From positions 1-35,026 of the IMG/VR virus record IMGVR_UViG_3300046694_000269: a stretch of DNA of 35,026 nucleotides. One strand, 5' to 3'. The position numbers and the translations under genes were made by a program. The notes below the pieces were generated by a model. That model saw nothing but the letters and a program-made list of their open reading frames with translations. It made no database searches and was not told the DNA's origin. Below are positions 13,495 to 21,692 of this stretch, piece after piece; the stretch's first letter is position 1, and each line of letters opens with the position of its first letter. Origin of the DNA: a virus.

Positions 13495-16272
13495 TTATTT
13501 ACCAAAACCACGGTGATAGCCCTTCAAGCTTTCAGCAACGGCTCTACTGTTTTTCTTTAACCAACGATCTGCACCTTTGGTATCAAGGAAACCAAGATTA
13601 ATAACCGGCCCAGCTCCTCCGCCTTCTGCAGCCGCAGCTGCTCCAAAACTTGCACCACTACGCATAGCTTTGCCCATTTCACGAATGGTATTTGCATGTT
13701 GTGAAGGTAAAACCATTTCGTCTTCATGTAGCTGGGTAACAGGATTCACACCGGATGGAATGTCGTAACCGCCTCGAGCAGATTTGATCTTTCCAGCTAG
13801 ACCAGCAACTAAACCGAACGCAGCAGCACCGGCACCGACGGCGAGAATTGGACCAATGTATGGAATGGCAACCATTGCTTTAAATGCACCCGCCATGGCT
13901 TCCCATGCAGACATCATGATTCCTTTGATAGCTTCAGCTGCTTTTAAGCCCAATCGAGCTAAACCACCCGCAGCAGTAACACTGGTACGAGTTGCTTCAC
14001 CTGCAATTGTTGCCCCTGTTTGTGCAGCTTGGCCAGAAGCTTCAGCCGCTGTTTCAGCGCCAACAAAACCGAGCTTACGTGCTAACTTAATCGCTTGGAT
14101 TCTCAGCCAGCCTTGGAGCTCTTTAGTAGCCGATTGCAATGCAAATGCGCCCATATCAGCTAGCACCGCTTTAGTTGCATTACTCCAAGTCAAGGTTCCA
14201 TTCATAAGTGATTGAATGCCCTGATCCCAAAGGTTTGCAAGCCGAGAAGTGAACCCACCAAACTTAGCCTCAAAGTCTTTCATTTCAGCATCACTAATTA
14301 AGCCCATAGACTTAGTGTCAGAAACTTTCTGGTCTGTCTCTAAATCAGACATATTGTTTGTGATTTGGTTTTGATTGCCCTGTTTGCCAGTGACGCCCGT
14401 CATCTCTTCTTCAAGGGCCAAACGCTCCCTAAGCCCTTTCAACTTAATATCTCGAAGCTTATCTTCCTGCTGTTTCTCAAGTTGAACTTTTTGAACATTT
14501 GAGATTTTCTTGGCATCAAACTCAGCTTGAATTCGCGCCATCTCAATCTCATACATTCGTTGTGCTTGCTGTTGATAATTGTCGATCTGTTCTTCACGAG
14601 CTTTTTTATATTCCTCAAACTCTTTTAAACGGATAGCAATAATCTTGTCTGAAGCATCCTTTTCGGCTTTGACTTTAGCAGCGGCTTTTTCATCGGCAGT
14701 CATCTTAGATTTTTCAATCTCATCTAATGCCTTTTTGAGATCCATCGCTATTTTTTGCTCTTCAGTAGCATATTTATAGCGAATATCAGCTAATGCCTTA
14801 GCAGCTTGCTCAGCTTGACGTACAGCATCGGATTTGCCTTGCTTAGCCTTATCTGACTTACCGCCCTCTGGATTTAGTGCCTTATTCTGGCCAATACCCG
14901 AAGTGACACCACCGCTTCCACCTCTACTACCTAGTTGAGCTTTCTGGATATCAATAGTCGCTTTAGTTAAACGGTCAAAAGATGAAGTTCCACTAAATAT
15001 ATTAGATGCCGAATTAATAGCGGCTTTAGTATTCCCAGCAATATCAACCACAGTATCTTTAGTTTCAGTCCAGATCGACTTTACACCACTTGCCAGAGCT
15101 TTACCTTTAGCCAAAATTCCATCAGCATTTACAAAGTTTACAGCAGTACTTCCGATGGTTCTGAGATTACTCATTACACCAGACATTAATCGTACAAGGT
15201 TTTGCAAACCAGTGCCAAGGCCAACAATAACAACTGCCACACCTTTTGCAACTGAGCCTAATGTCTGAATAACTCCCGCAAATGCACCACCTTTTGTAGC
15301 ACCATTCATAAAATGACTAATAACACCACTTAAAGCAGGCATGACAGCTTGAGCTAGCTGATTTTTTAAACCTGTGTACTGCATTTGAAGTACTTCGGTT
15401 TGCGCCTTTAATTCAATGGATTTTTGAATTGCCTCTTCACCAGTAATAATCCCAGCTTCTTCCATCGCAGACTGGTATTCTTTCCAAAGCTTACCGCCAT
15501 CTTGCAAAATTGGAATTAAACCTGTGAGGTCCGAACCCATACTTTCAAGATAGAAAGACATTTGCTGCTGGTTAACCCCAGCATCTTCCAACTTATCTAC
15601 ATAAGTTTGTAAGGCTTCAACACCATCCATTTTGGACATTTCTTCGGCAAGCTTTTTAGCACCTTCGGCACCCGATTCTGTTTTAACGGCAATTTGCTCA
15701 AAAAAGTCTTTAGCTCCTCCAGAACCAACTGAAGCAAACTCTCCAATCTTTTCATTGAAGTCTTTCATCATGTCTGAAAGTTTATCTTGGGAAAAACCTA
15801 AAGTTTGTGCCGCGCCAGATAATCCCTGAAATGACTTTATTGAAGTATTTGCTAAAGCTGAAAACCTTGCAAGTTCAACATTATTATTGGCTACCTCTAT
15901 TGCCAGTGTACCCAAACCTGCTGCCGCTACACCTACTCCACCTACAGCTAAACCAGCAACCGCTCCAGCAGCAACCAATGCTCCACCACGTAATACATTT
16001 AGTTTGGATGTTAGACCTTCAAAAGCCGATCCTATTCTTGAGCCTCCAAAGGCTTCGCTTAATTGATTGCTAAAACCTTCTGAAATAGATTTAGAAACAT
16101 CATCGAATTGCCGCTTAATACCAGTCAGATCAAACTTAAAATTAATACCTTTGGTTGTACTTTCAATTTGCTTGGCGGAGGCTGAAACAATTTTTTCTGC
16201 ATCATCCATGCCCTTTTTTAGCTCGGATGTTTTCGCACCCACATGTACTTCTACGCGATTGTTACTTGCCAT
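13495..16272 (-). CDS. Tail tape measure protein
   Basis: This 925-residue protein sets tail length and is later ejected into the host envelope. The N-terminus (VEVHVGAKTSELKKGMDDAE) is the standard tape measure opening. A hydrophobic glycine/alanine stretch lies at about 95-125 and another at about 335-355. A long charged coiled coil at about 480-610 contains repeated Glu/Lys/Gln-rich heptads. The C-terminal third is Ala/Gly-rich with hydrophobic segments (780-850) and ends in a conserved GFGK. At about 0.15 nm per residue it predicts a tail near 140 nm, a siphovirus scale. The usual neighbour, the tail chaperone, is separated from it by two cargo genes. Confidence 0.93.
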   Translation of the reverse strand: MASNNRVEVHVGAKTSELKKGMDDAEKIVSASAKQIESTTKGINFKFDLTGIKRQFDDVSKSISEGFSNQLSEAFGGSRIGSAFEGLTSKLNVLRGGALVAAGAVAGLAVGGVGVAAAGLGTLAIEVANNNVELARFSALANTSIKSFQGLSGAAQTLGFSQDKLSDMMKDFNEKIGEFASVGSGGAKDFFEQIAVKTESGAEGAKKLAEEMSKMDGVEALQTYVDKLEDAGVNQQQMSFYLESMGSDLTGLIPILQDGGKLWKEYQSAMEEAGIITGEEAIQKSIELKAQTEVLQMQYTGLKNQLAQAVMPALSGVISHFMNGATKGGAFAGVIQTLGSVAKGVAVVIVGLGTGLQNLVRLMSGVMSNLRTIGSTAVNFVNADGILAKGKALASGVKSIWTETKDTVVDIAGNTKAAINSASNIFSGTSSFDRLTKATIDIQKAQLGSRGGSGGVTSGIGQNKALNPEGGKSDKAKQGKSDAVRQAEQAAKALADIRYKYATEEQKIAMDLKKALDEIEKSKMTADEKAAAKVKAEKDASDKIIAIRLKEFEEYKKAREEQIDNYQQQAQRMYEIEMARIQAEFDAKKISNVQKVQLEKQQEDKLRDIKLKGLRERLALEEEMTGVTGKQGNQNQITNNMSDLETDQKVSDTKSMGLISDAEMKDFEAKFGGFTSRLANLWDQGIQSLMNGTLTWSNATKAVLADMGAFALQSATKELQGWLRIQAIKLARKLGFVGAETAAEASGQAAQTGATIAGEATRTSVTAAGGLARLGLKAAEAIKGIMMSAWEAMAGAFKAMVAIPYIGPILAVGAGAAAFGLVAGLAGKIKSARGGYDIPSGVNPVTQLHEDEMVLPSQHANTIREMGKAMRSGASFGAAAAAEGGGAGPVINLGFLDTKGADRWLKKNSRAVAESLKGYHRGFGK

Positions 16273-16288
16273 ACGAACCCCTTAGGCA

Positions 16289-16312
16289 TAAAAAAACCAC
16301 CCGAAGGTGGTC
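16289..16312 (-). terminator. Rho-independent terminator before the tape measure gene
   Basis: The minus strand reads GACCACC-TTCG-GGTGGTT followed by T5. It belongs to the same TTCG-loop design as the lysis-region terminators. It lies just after the secreted cargo protein gene. Confidence 0.85.
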
Positions 16313-16330
16313 ATGCATTGTTTAGGAAAT

Positions 16331-16675
16331 TTATTTAGAAGAACTTCTGCTTTTTATACATTCTTCATAAATCATAGAGGAGTAAGTTTCCTTATATGAC
16401 TTTCTTTCACTGCTATACATCGTTAATGGAATATGGTCATAAATACTATCTATTAACTTCTTATTTATATCAGCAGATTCTTTATCGCTAGCATGTTGGT
16501 CAATAAAACCATATTGCTGTTCTCTGCTTTGACCATTGAAATAATTATCTAGATACAAAATTGTGGTATCCCTAAATACCCCACACTTTTCCTCCAAAGT
16601 CATTTTTTCAAGTGATTTTGCTTGAACAGAACTTATCAAAGTAAAAATAAGTGCAAATAGATAAAGTTTTTTCAT
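16331..16675 (-). CDS. Secreted cargo protein with signal peptide
   Basis: The 114-residue product starts with a classic Sec signal: MKKLYLFALIFTLISSVQA, with probable cleavage after VQA at residue 19. The mature part is about 95 residues, charged and helical, with two cysteines (C31 and C106) that could form a disulfide in the periplasm. AAGAG lies eight bases before the ATG. No family is recognised. It lies with the next gene between tail chaperone and tape measure, where no structural gene is expected. Small periplasmic phage proteins of this kind often block superinfection or alter the envelope of lysogens; that role is inference. Confidence 0.65.
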   Translation of the reverse strand: MKKLYLFALIFTLISSVQAKSLEKMTLEEKCGVFRDTTILYLDNYFNGQSREQQYGFIDQHASDKESADINKKLIDSIYDHIPLTMYSSERKSYKETYSSMIYEECIKSRSSSK

Positions 16676-16691
16676 TAAGGTTCTCTTGGGT

Positions 16692-17303
16692 TTAGTCTAT
16701 TAATAAATCATTTTCAATTTCAGGAAGCAGTACACACCTACAATTTGGCTCGTAACTCCCCCAATGACCAACGATTAAATCTAAATCACTCTTTAAATTA
16801 AAAACTTTGTTATTTAATTCTTTGCAATTGTTAGGCGCTTGCTCAAAGTTGCCATAACTAAAACTTATATTTTTTACTCCCATGTTTAAGAAGGAAAAAA
16901 TATTAAAAAGTACTAAATTTCTAGATATAAACCATTCTAGATAAATTTTATCTACTCTCAGCCTTTGAATATCGCATATTGGATCCGCAGTAGAAACATC
17001 AATAAATTTCAGAAATATCTTATTAGAAATTTCTTCATGTTTTCTTAGCCATTTAGATAAATTTTCAAGGAATGGTATCACTGCTTCATTTTTAATTTTG
17101 AAATCATCGATTGTGAAAATAGAACCATTAGTGGATGCCCCTAATATGTCTTGTGTATTAGGTTTAAATTCAGAACAAATCAACCCCCGCTCTGCAGAGC
17201 TGAATGTTGATTGCCACCAATCAGTAAGATCTATATTGAATAGCCCTATATATTTATTAGATTCATAATTTTTCTTTTCAAAAAGTTTTTTTATAAAGTC
17301 CAT
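16692..17303 (-). CDS. Hypothetical cargo protein, 203 residues
   Basis: The frame is open from 17342, but the ATG at 17303 has GGTGA close upstream and gives a 203-residue protein; the longer start lacks a site. The product is soluble and rather hydrophobic in its middle, with aromatic-rich stretches (YLEWFISRNLVLFNIFSFLN). It ends with a GHWGSYEPNCRCVLLPE segment carrying a Cys-x-Cys pair. That CxC recalls gpF-type head proteins only superficially. No family is recognised. It is clearly more AT-rich than the tail genes on both sides and precedes the secreted protein gene by 16 bases. The pair looks like one inserted cargo unit. Confidence 0.6.
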   Translation of the reverse strand: MDFIKKLFEKKNYESNKYIGLFNIDLTDWWQSTFSSAERGLICSEFKPNTQDILGASTNGSIFTIDDFKIKNEAVIPFLENLSKWLRKHEEISNKIFLKFIDVSTADPICDIQRLRVDKIYLEWFISRNLVLFNIFSFLNMGVKNISFSYGNFEQAPNNCKELNNKVFNLKSDLDLIVGHWGSYEPNCRCVLLPEIENDLLID

Positions 17304-17383
17304 CAAGTCACCAACTGTCCTAAAGTAAAAGTAATTTAACAAGTTGGATGCTTTTTGTCATACCTAGTTAAATTAGGGCAGCC

Positions 17384-17653
17384 TTAACCACCCTGAGGGA
17401 AACTCTCTAAAACTTCTAGCATATCGTCTTCATCTTCATCTGAAACAGTGATTGCTGGGTCTGTCTCTTCAATTCCCGCGAATGCTTCTAGGATGCGACA
17501 AAGGCGTTGTATTCCGATATGTGCGGGAGGGTTAATTTGCTGATACGCACTTAATGCTCTTAATCTAGGCAGATCCATTTCATTACGTACATAGTCGTAA
17601 TCTTTGCCCATGGTCAGCACTAAATGCGTGTACAGCTCCTCCCAGTTTATTCC
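17384..17653 (-). CDS. Tail assembly chaperone T part, read by -1 frameshift
   Basis: This frame encodes INWEELYTHLVLTMGKDYDY and then a helical, acidic-ended domain of about 60 residues. A GTG at 17620 would give only 78 residues, but the frame is open upstream in the -1 phase of the preceding G gene and lacks its own ribosome binding site. The two frames meet at a run of five G (17652-17656), one codon before the G stop. A -1 slip there yields a G-T fusion of about 194 residues. In lambda and most siphophages the G and G-T proteins coat the tape measure during tail assembly, and the fusion is made this way. The T identity rests on position, small size and read-through geometry. Confidence 0.75.
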   Translation of the reverse strand, partial: GINWEELYTHLVLTMGKDYDYVRNEMDLPRLRALSAYQQINPPAHIGIQRLCRILEAFAGIEETDPAITVSDEDEDDMLEVLESFPQGG

Positions 17654-17967
17654 CCCGATGATTCACCTGCAGGTTTAGCTGCACCTGTATATTCCAAGCC
17701 TGAGGTCTTAGTTACGAGTGATAAGACCTCTTCCATGTTAGCCATATCTAAGAGCTCATCAGAAACATATTCACGGGTAATATTTGGATAATTCCGCTTT
17801 AAACAAATATGGGCCATGTCTACAATTACGGACACAGGGACATCATTAGAGCTTAACTGTTCTTGGAAACGCTCAAGTGTACCCAATGGTGCCGGAGCAA
17901 AAATCCAAGTCTGACCAGCAATTTCTTTACTATTACCACGTGGGTTATCAACTTGCTTAAATTGCAT
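17647..17967 (-). CDS. Tail assembly chaperone G protein
   Basis: This 106-residue protein follows the tail tube gene and precedes the T frame, the standard place of the G-type tail chaperone. It opens with MQFKQVDNPRGNSKEIAGQT and is mostly helical, ending in a flexible AKPAGESSGE tail. Near its end the codons TCG GGG GAA TAA contain five G, the proposed slip site for production of the G-T fusion. G exists in excess over G-T in related phages, and both wrap the tape measure. The family match is structural rather than by strong sequence motifs. Confidence 0.75.
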   Translation of the reverse strand: MQFKQVDNPRGNSKEIAGQTWIFAPAPLGTLERFQEQLSSNDVPVSVIVDMAHICLKRNYPNITREYVSDELLDMANMEEVLSLVTKTSGLEYTGAAKPAGESSGE

Positions 17968-17973
17968 CTGGCA

Positions 17974-18741
17974 TTACTCCGATAAATCGATTTTGAAAAC
18001 ACGGTTAAGATCATCAGCCATAGGCTGGAATTCAAACTCAGGAATGTCGTAATCGTCCTGTTTTGAACTGAACCCAAGCTTGTTACTTGTACAACGGTAG
18101 AAAGTCATGTGCATGAATTTGCCCTTGTAATCACGTTGCAGATCCAATGCAAACTCAGGTGTATAACCCATGTCTAAGTTGGACACGGTAATTGACTTAC
18201 CACCTGCAACTGTTGCCGAATATCGGAAGCTAATAAAAACTATCTTCCCAACATCGGCAGTAGCAAATGTGTAGGCACCTGTCGCGTTATCCACGCTGTA
18301 TTGCCCTGCCGTTGGTGCTGAGGCTACGCGCTTCAGTGGAATAGCCTTCCCATCTGTAACACCTAAGTCTTTAACAAAAGTGCCAGCATTTGGAACTACG
18401 GGTGTAACCAAGCCGCCAGTTTGAATAGTTTCACCATTAATGGTTTGAGATACTGTCTCAATCCCACCTTCAGCAACTACACCACCAAAAAAAATCGAAT
18501 TTAACAAAGTTCCGTTGATACGTCCGAAAGATGCTTTACCTTTAATTGAACCTTTACCACGTGCAGCATCAACGGCGAACTGCCCACGGCCAAAGAGTTC
18601 TTTTAAATCGAAACTAATATCGACACCTACCGACTGCAAAACCCCCACTTCAACGGGTGTGGGATTGCTAATCGGTTGCCCATAGACATCTTGAATCGGT
18701 GTAGCAAAGATCTTGCCGGCACCAAATAAATATTGAGCCAT
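17974..18741 (-). CDS. Major tail tube protein
   Basis: This 255-residue protein should polymerise into the tail tube. The N-terminal part (MAQYLFGAGKIFATPIQDVYG, then SVGVDISFDLKELFGRGQF) is typical of tail tube proteins in DUF2184-capsid phages. The rest is beta-rich with glycine turns, including SYSV-type strands and a C-terminal YDIPEFEFQPMADDLNRVFK segment. It lies between the tail terminator and the chaperone genes, as expected. The call is well supported by position and the conserved opening. Confidence 0.85.
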   Translation of the reverse strand: MAQYLFGAGKIFATPIQDVYGQPISNPTPVEVGVLQSVGVDISFDLKELFGRGQFAVDAARGKGSIKGKASFGRINGTLLNSIFFGGVVAEGGIETVSQTINGETIQTGGLVTPVVPNAGTFVKDLGVTDGKAIPLKRVASAPTAGQYSVDNATGAYTFATADVGKIVFISFRYSATVAGGKSITVSNLDMGYTPEFALDLQRDYKGKFMHMTFYRCTSNKLGFSSKQDDYDIPEFEFQPMADDLNRVFKIDLSE

Positions 18742-18765
18742 TTATTTTGACCTCTCTAAAAATGA

Positions 18766-18788
18766 CAAAACCGCCATCCAGGCGGTCA
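18766..18788 (-). terminator. Rho-independent terminator before the tail tube gene
   Basis: On the minus strand ACCGCC pairs with GGCGGT around a short TGGA loop, followed by TTTG. The U tract is short, so termination may be partial. It separates the tail terminator gene from the tail tube gene. Confidence 0.7.
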
Positions 18789-18804
18789 TAAAATGAATGT
18801 TTTG

Positions 18805-19248
18805 TTAGTTGGTTGTGAGGATCCGGATAGGGATAATTGCAATCGCCTGATCATCCAGCATGTTTTCTACTGCTTCATATACTTCTACTGTACCCTCGAT
18901 CCAGCAGTGCTCTACCAAACCACCTAGGGCTTGACACTCATTAAAATCTGGATGGTCGGGTTTAATAGCTTCACGTACACGATCGATAAAAACATTCATC
19001 TGTGAAGATGGAGGCTTTGCAGTATCCGACTCATGGATATAGAGATAAACCTCTGCGGCAAGCTCAACTTTTGAATCTAAACCATGTACCGGAACTTCCT
19101 GTTGATTACCCTGTGTAATAAACATGGCTGGTCGCTGTTCTGGCGTTACATGGTTAAAGTGACGTAAACGGCGACTGACTGTAACTAGCCCTTCTACCCT
19201 TGTACTTAACTGCTCAAACAACGCTTGATAGATTGCTTCGCTATCCAC
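18805..19248 (-). CDS. Tail terminator-like protein
   Basis: This 147-residue protein is the expected size and place for a tail terminator, the ring that caps the tail tube and joins it to the head (lambda U position). It opens with MDSEAIYQALFEQLSTRVEG and has an alpha/beta pattern with the strand VELAAEVYLYIHE in the middle and a C-terminal IAIIPIRILTTN. Its start overlaps the end of the HK97 gp10-like gene by eight bases. The call is based on order and secondary-structure pattern. Confidence 0.7.
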   Translation of the reverse strand: MDSEAIYQALFEQLSTRVEGLVTVSRRLRHFNHVTPEQRPAMFITQGNQQEVPVHGLDSKVELAAEVYLYIHESDTAKPPSSQMNVFIDRVREAIKPDHPDFNECQALGGLVEHCWIEGTVEVYEAVENMLDDQAIAIIPIRILTTN

Positions 19249-19723
19249 CTGCTAAACCTCGCTGAATTGCCGCATCAATATTTTTTGGCACAATCTTGGC
19301 CACCATATCTAATGAATCACGCATGAATCGTAATTCCCTAAATCTGACGTTTCTTGAATGAGCCTTAATATTGACTTGTACTGGTGATATAGGTCGGCCA
19401 AAAGCTTGTTTAATTGTCCTAAGATGAGCCTTAACCCCCATCGAACCATTTAAGCCAAACTCATGAGCAAAAGCGTAAGGAACCAAAGCACCACCAGCTC
19501 CCACCGTTCCCTCTATCGAATCCTTATCCTCATCCACTTTAGATGAAACGGATCCACGTAAGCGGCCAGACTGAACATTCAGTCTTTGGCCACTCAGCAT
19601 ATCTTCCTGAATCGTTCGCTGTAAGCGTAAAGTAAGTGCGTTTATCGTGCGTCTTATTTCAAACCTAACGCGATCATTCATCTCATCAAAGTTGACTTGG
19701 CTATCAACACGATAATCGCTCAT
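19241..19723 (-). CDS. Head-tail joining / HK97 gp10-like protein
   Basis: This 160-residue protein resembles HK97 gp10-like neck components, which help join tail to head. Supporting parts are the long N-terminal helix with repeated Arg, the SGRLRGSVSSKVDED block and the PYAFAHEFGLNGSMG block with its Tyr-Ala-x-x-x-Glu-x-Gly pattern. The C-terminal helix reads FMRDSLDMVAKIVPKNIDAA. It overlaps the tail terminator gene by eight bases. Family assignment is moderately good. Confidence 0.75.
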   Translation of the reverse strand: MSDYRVDSQVNFDEMNDRVRFEIRRTINALTLRLQRTIQEDMLSGQRLNVQSGRLRGSVSSKVDEDKDSIEGTVGAGGALVPYAFAHEFGLNGSMGVKAHLRTIKQAFGRPISPVQVNIKAHSRNVRFRELRFMRDSLDMVAKIVPKNIDAAIQRGLAGG

Positions 19724-19730
19724 AGCTTAA

Positions 19731-19922
19731 TTACTCTTTAGCGGAGGTCGCCGATTTCTTTGGCTCAACCGCTTCGACATAACGCTCAAAACCTAAGGGT
19801 TTTAAAATATGGATAATGTCATCCTCAGCTTCTAAAACGCCGTTTTTGATATCTAGGTTTTTCCCAGCAATAACGATTTTGGTTGGCTTGTAACCTTCTG
19901 GTGCCTGATATTTAAAAGGCAT
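19731..19922 (-). CDS. Small head-tail region protein
   Basis: The 63-residue product (MPFKYQAPEGYKPTKIVIAG, ending with a basic KKSATSAKE tail) is compact and probably beta-rich. No family is recognised. It lies eight bases after the DUF4054 gene and seven before the gp10-like gene, within the uninterrupted head-tail connector cluster. It is therefore likely a genuine structural or assembly factor. The ATG is preceded by GGAGAT. Confidence 0.75.
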   Translation of the reverse strand: MPFKYQAPEGYKPTKIVIAGKNLDIKNGVLEAEDDIIHILKPLGFERYVEAVEPKKSATSAKE

Positions 19923-19931
19923 GGGTATCTC

Positions 19932-20315
19932 CTATACGACAAAAGCACCAACGCCTAAACGGTTAGGGTTTGTGCCTTCATCATCGAGTGGAATGGAATT
20001 TTTTAACGCAAGGTAGCGCTGGCCATACATGCTGAGATCATAGAAAGCTTCTTTCGATGATCGAGAATAACTCACACTTTGGCCCGCGATTGTCATGCTC
20101 GAGGCGTTACTAAAAGCGGCACCATTGCCGCTTGCTGTACCAACTTTAAGAATATGTGCTGCATATAGACCTACAGCACGTTCCTTTAATGCCCCGAACT
20201 CAATTTGAGACACGACCAAATCTGCTTCTTCTAAAGCATCTTGAATTCTTGCATCTGGCAAAGACATTAAACTCGAATCAGTCGAGAACTTTTCGCGAAA
20301 CGTTTGTACGTCCAT
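19932..20315 (-). CDS. Head-tail adaptor, DUF4054 family
   Basis: This 127-residue protein fits DUF4054, a head completion adaptor. The opening MDVQTFREKFSTDSSLMSLP and the helix LKERAVGLYAAHILKVG are characteristic, as is the conserved SYSRSSKEAFYDLSMYGQRY block near the end. In related phages it bridges portal and neck. It follows the LEM-like gene and precedes the 63-residue protein, all closely spaced. Confidence 0.85.
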   Translation of the reverse strand: MDVQTFREKFSTDSSLMSLPDARIQDALEEADLVVSQIEFGALKERAVGLYAAHILKVGTASGNGAAFSNASSMTIAGQSVSYSRSSKEAFYDLSMYGQRYLALKNSIPLDDEGTNPNRLGVGAFVV

Positions 20316-20324
20316 ATGTTCACC

Positions 20325-20696
20325 TTATTCCTTAGCTTGAGCTAACTTAGCTTGTAATTGTTCTAGTGTTTCATCATCACTGAACGTTACTTCAAGCGCT
20401 GCTAGTTCAGCTTTCACTGCAGCCAAAGCTGCTTCATCTGCTGCCTTGGCTGCGTCACTGGCTGCATCTGTTTGCTTGCCACCTTTGCCGCCACGTCCAC
20501 CGGTCTTACCTTTAGGCTCATCATCAGGAATTTCCTGAATATCAAGTTCACCCTTTTTAACGAGTGACTTAAAGGCTTTCCCTTTAGAAATGCGTGTGAA
20601 ATCCTCGGTACTGACTTCTACTGTTTGACTTTTACCAACCTGAATCCCGTCAAAAGAAAAAGCGGCCTGAGAGCCGCTATAAGTAATTTCTGGCAT
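20325..20696 (-). CDS. Structural-region protein with HeH/LEM-like end
   Basis: The 123-residue protein has a beta-rich first half (MPEITYSGSQAAFSFDGIQV to about residue 55). A Gly/Lys-rich linker follows with a GGRGGKGG stretch and an Ala-rich helix. The last ~25 residues (LEVTFSDDETLEQLQAKLAQ) resemble a HeH/LEM helix-extended-helix domain, a short DNA- or protein-binding motif found at the ends of some phage proteins. It lies between the major capsid and the DUF4054 adaptor. Its role is unknown; a capsid-associated accessory protein is the simplest reading. Confidence 0.7.
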   Translation of the reverse strand: MPEITYSGSQAAFSFDGIQVGKSQTVEVSTEDFTRISKGKAFKSLVKKGELDIQEIPDDEPKGKTGGRGGKGGKQTDAASDAAKAADEAALAAVKAELAALEVTFSDDETLEQLQAKLAQAKE

Positions 20697-20708
20697 GTTT
20701 AGTTTTCC

Positions 20709-21689
20709 TTATTCAACATCGTAGTAGCGGAGAGAGTCGACACGTTTTAAATAGACACCTTCATACATATAGTGCCCTGGTGTACGCATCACATAATTGA
20801 TAGGTTGAGCTGCCAAGAATTCCAGCTCATTACAACGGAAAGTAATACAGCTTGGATCACGGCGATAAATAATGCTACGGTCTGTACCACCTTCACCTTT
20901 TCCTTCCAATGTGCTTTCAGAAGTAAACGTTAGTGTCTTACCTTGCATTGCAAAAGTATTCTTTTCCTTAATGTATTCTAAGAAGGTTTTACCTGCTGAG
21001 TCCGGAACAATACGGCTTGCGAGAGTCGTGAACTTATTCTCAGGCATCACGAAAGTATCTGGCTGAACACTGCTATCAAACTTAGATGCATTGGTAGCGC
21101 CTTTGATTGCCTTGTTAATGTCCGCAAGAACGGCTTCAACTGTAGCTGTTGCATAATCAATAGTGGAAGTAATGACCTCTACACCGGTTTGATTATAGAA
21201 ACCAAGTAAACCCGTTTCAGGTTCACCAAACCATGCCACATCACTCATATGGTTTTCATAAGCCAGGCGAGCAGCTGCAACTTTGTCAGTCGTAAGCTGA
21301 ATACCTGCTTTTAATGCTGCTGCAGCATCAAAGATACTAATTTCATAACCAATAACACCTGGTTGTACGGTGAGTTTCACTTCGTCATACACCACTTCAG
21401 CAAGTGGCACATCATTGCCTGTACCAGAGAAGCGCTTTCCACGTCCTACACCTTTCTTACGCTGTAAGACACTTGCGGATCCCATTACTGCGCCGTCTAA
21501 TGACTCAATAGGCAAATATTTTGCATAGGCTTGAGCTTCGGCAAGCTGTGGTGTCATTTCATCAATTGATTCAAGTTTTAAGAGTAACTTGGCAAAGTTA
21601 TCTAAATTGAATGCATCGCCTACAGCAGCTTGAACACCATGGGCTACAGCAGTTAAGCGAATTTTCATCCGTTCTAATTGTTTTGACAT
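20709..21689 (-). CDS. Major capsid protein, DUF2184 family
   Basis: This 326-residue protein matches the DUF2184 family of HK97-fold major capsid proteins. Supporting blocks are LPIESLDGAVMGSASVLQRK, VQPGVIGYEISIFDAAAALK, HMSDVAWFGEPETGLLGFYN, and the C-terminal PINYVMRTPGHYMYEGVYLK. It is in the canonical place after the cement protein and before connectors. No propeptide is evident, consistent with a separate DUF2213 protease/scaffold gene upstream. Confidence 0.92.
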   Translation of the reverse strand: MSKQLERMKIRLTAVAHGVQAAVGDAFNLDNFAKLLLKLESIDEMTPQLAEAQAYAKYLPIESLDGAVMGSASVLQRKKGVGRGKRFSGTGNDVPLAEVVYDEVKLTVQPGVIGYEISIFDAAAALKAGIQLTTDKVAAARLAYENHMSDVAWFGEPETGLLGFYNQTGVEVITSTIDYATATVEAVLADINKAIKGATNASKFDSSVQPDTFVMPENKFTTLASRIVPDSAGKTFLEYIKEKNTFAMQGKTLTFTSESTLEGKGEGGTDRSIIYRRDPSCITFRCNELEFLAAQPINYVMRTPGHYMYEGVYLKRVDSLRYYDVE

Positions 21690-21692
21690 TAT

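Noticed and set aside
13784-14215. 143-residue plus-strand ORF opposite the tape measure gene
   Set aside because: The Ala/Pro-rich composition reflects the reverse complement of the Ala/Gly-rich tape measure C-terminus.
15807-16073. Leu/His/Gln-rich plus-strand ORF
   Set aside because: The low-complexity product is an antisense shadow of the alanine-rich tape measure segment.
16692-17303. gpF-type head protein call from the C-terminal CxC
   Set aside because: Only the CRC pair is shared; a true gpF homologue is present at 25373-26185.
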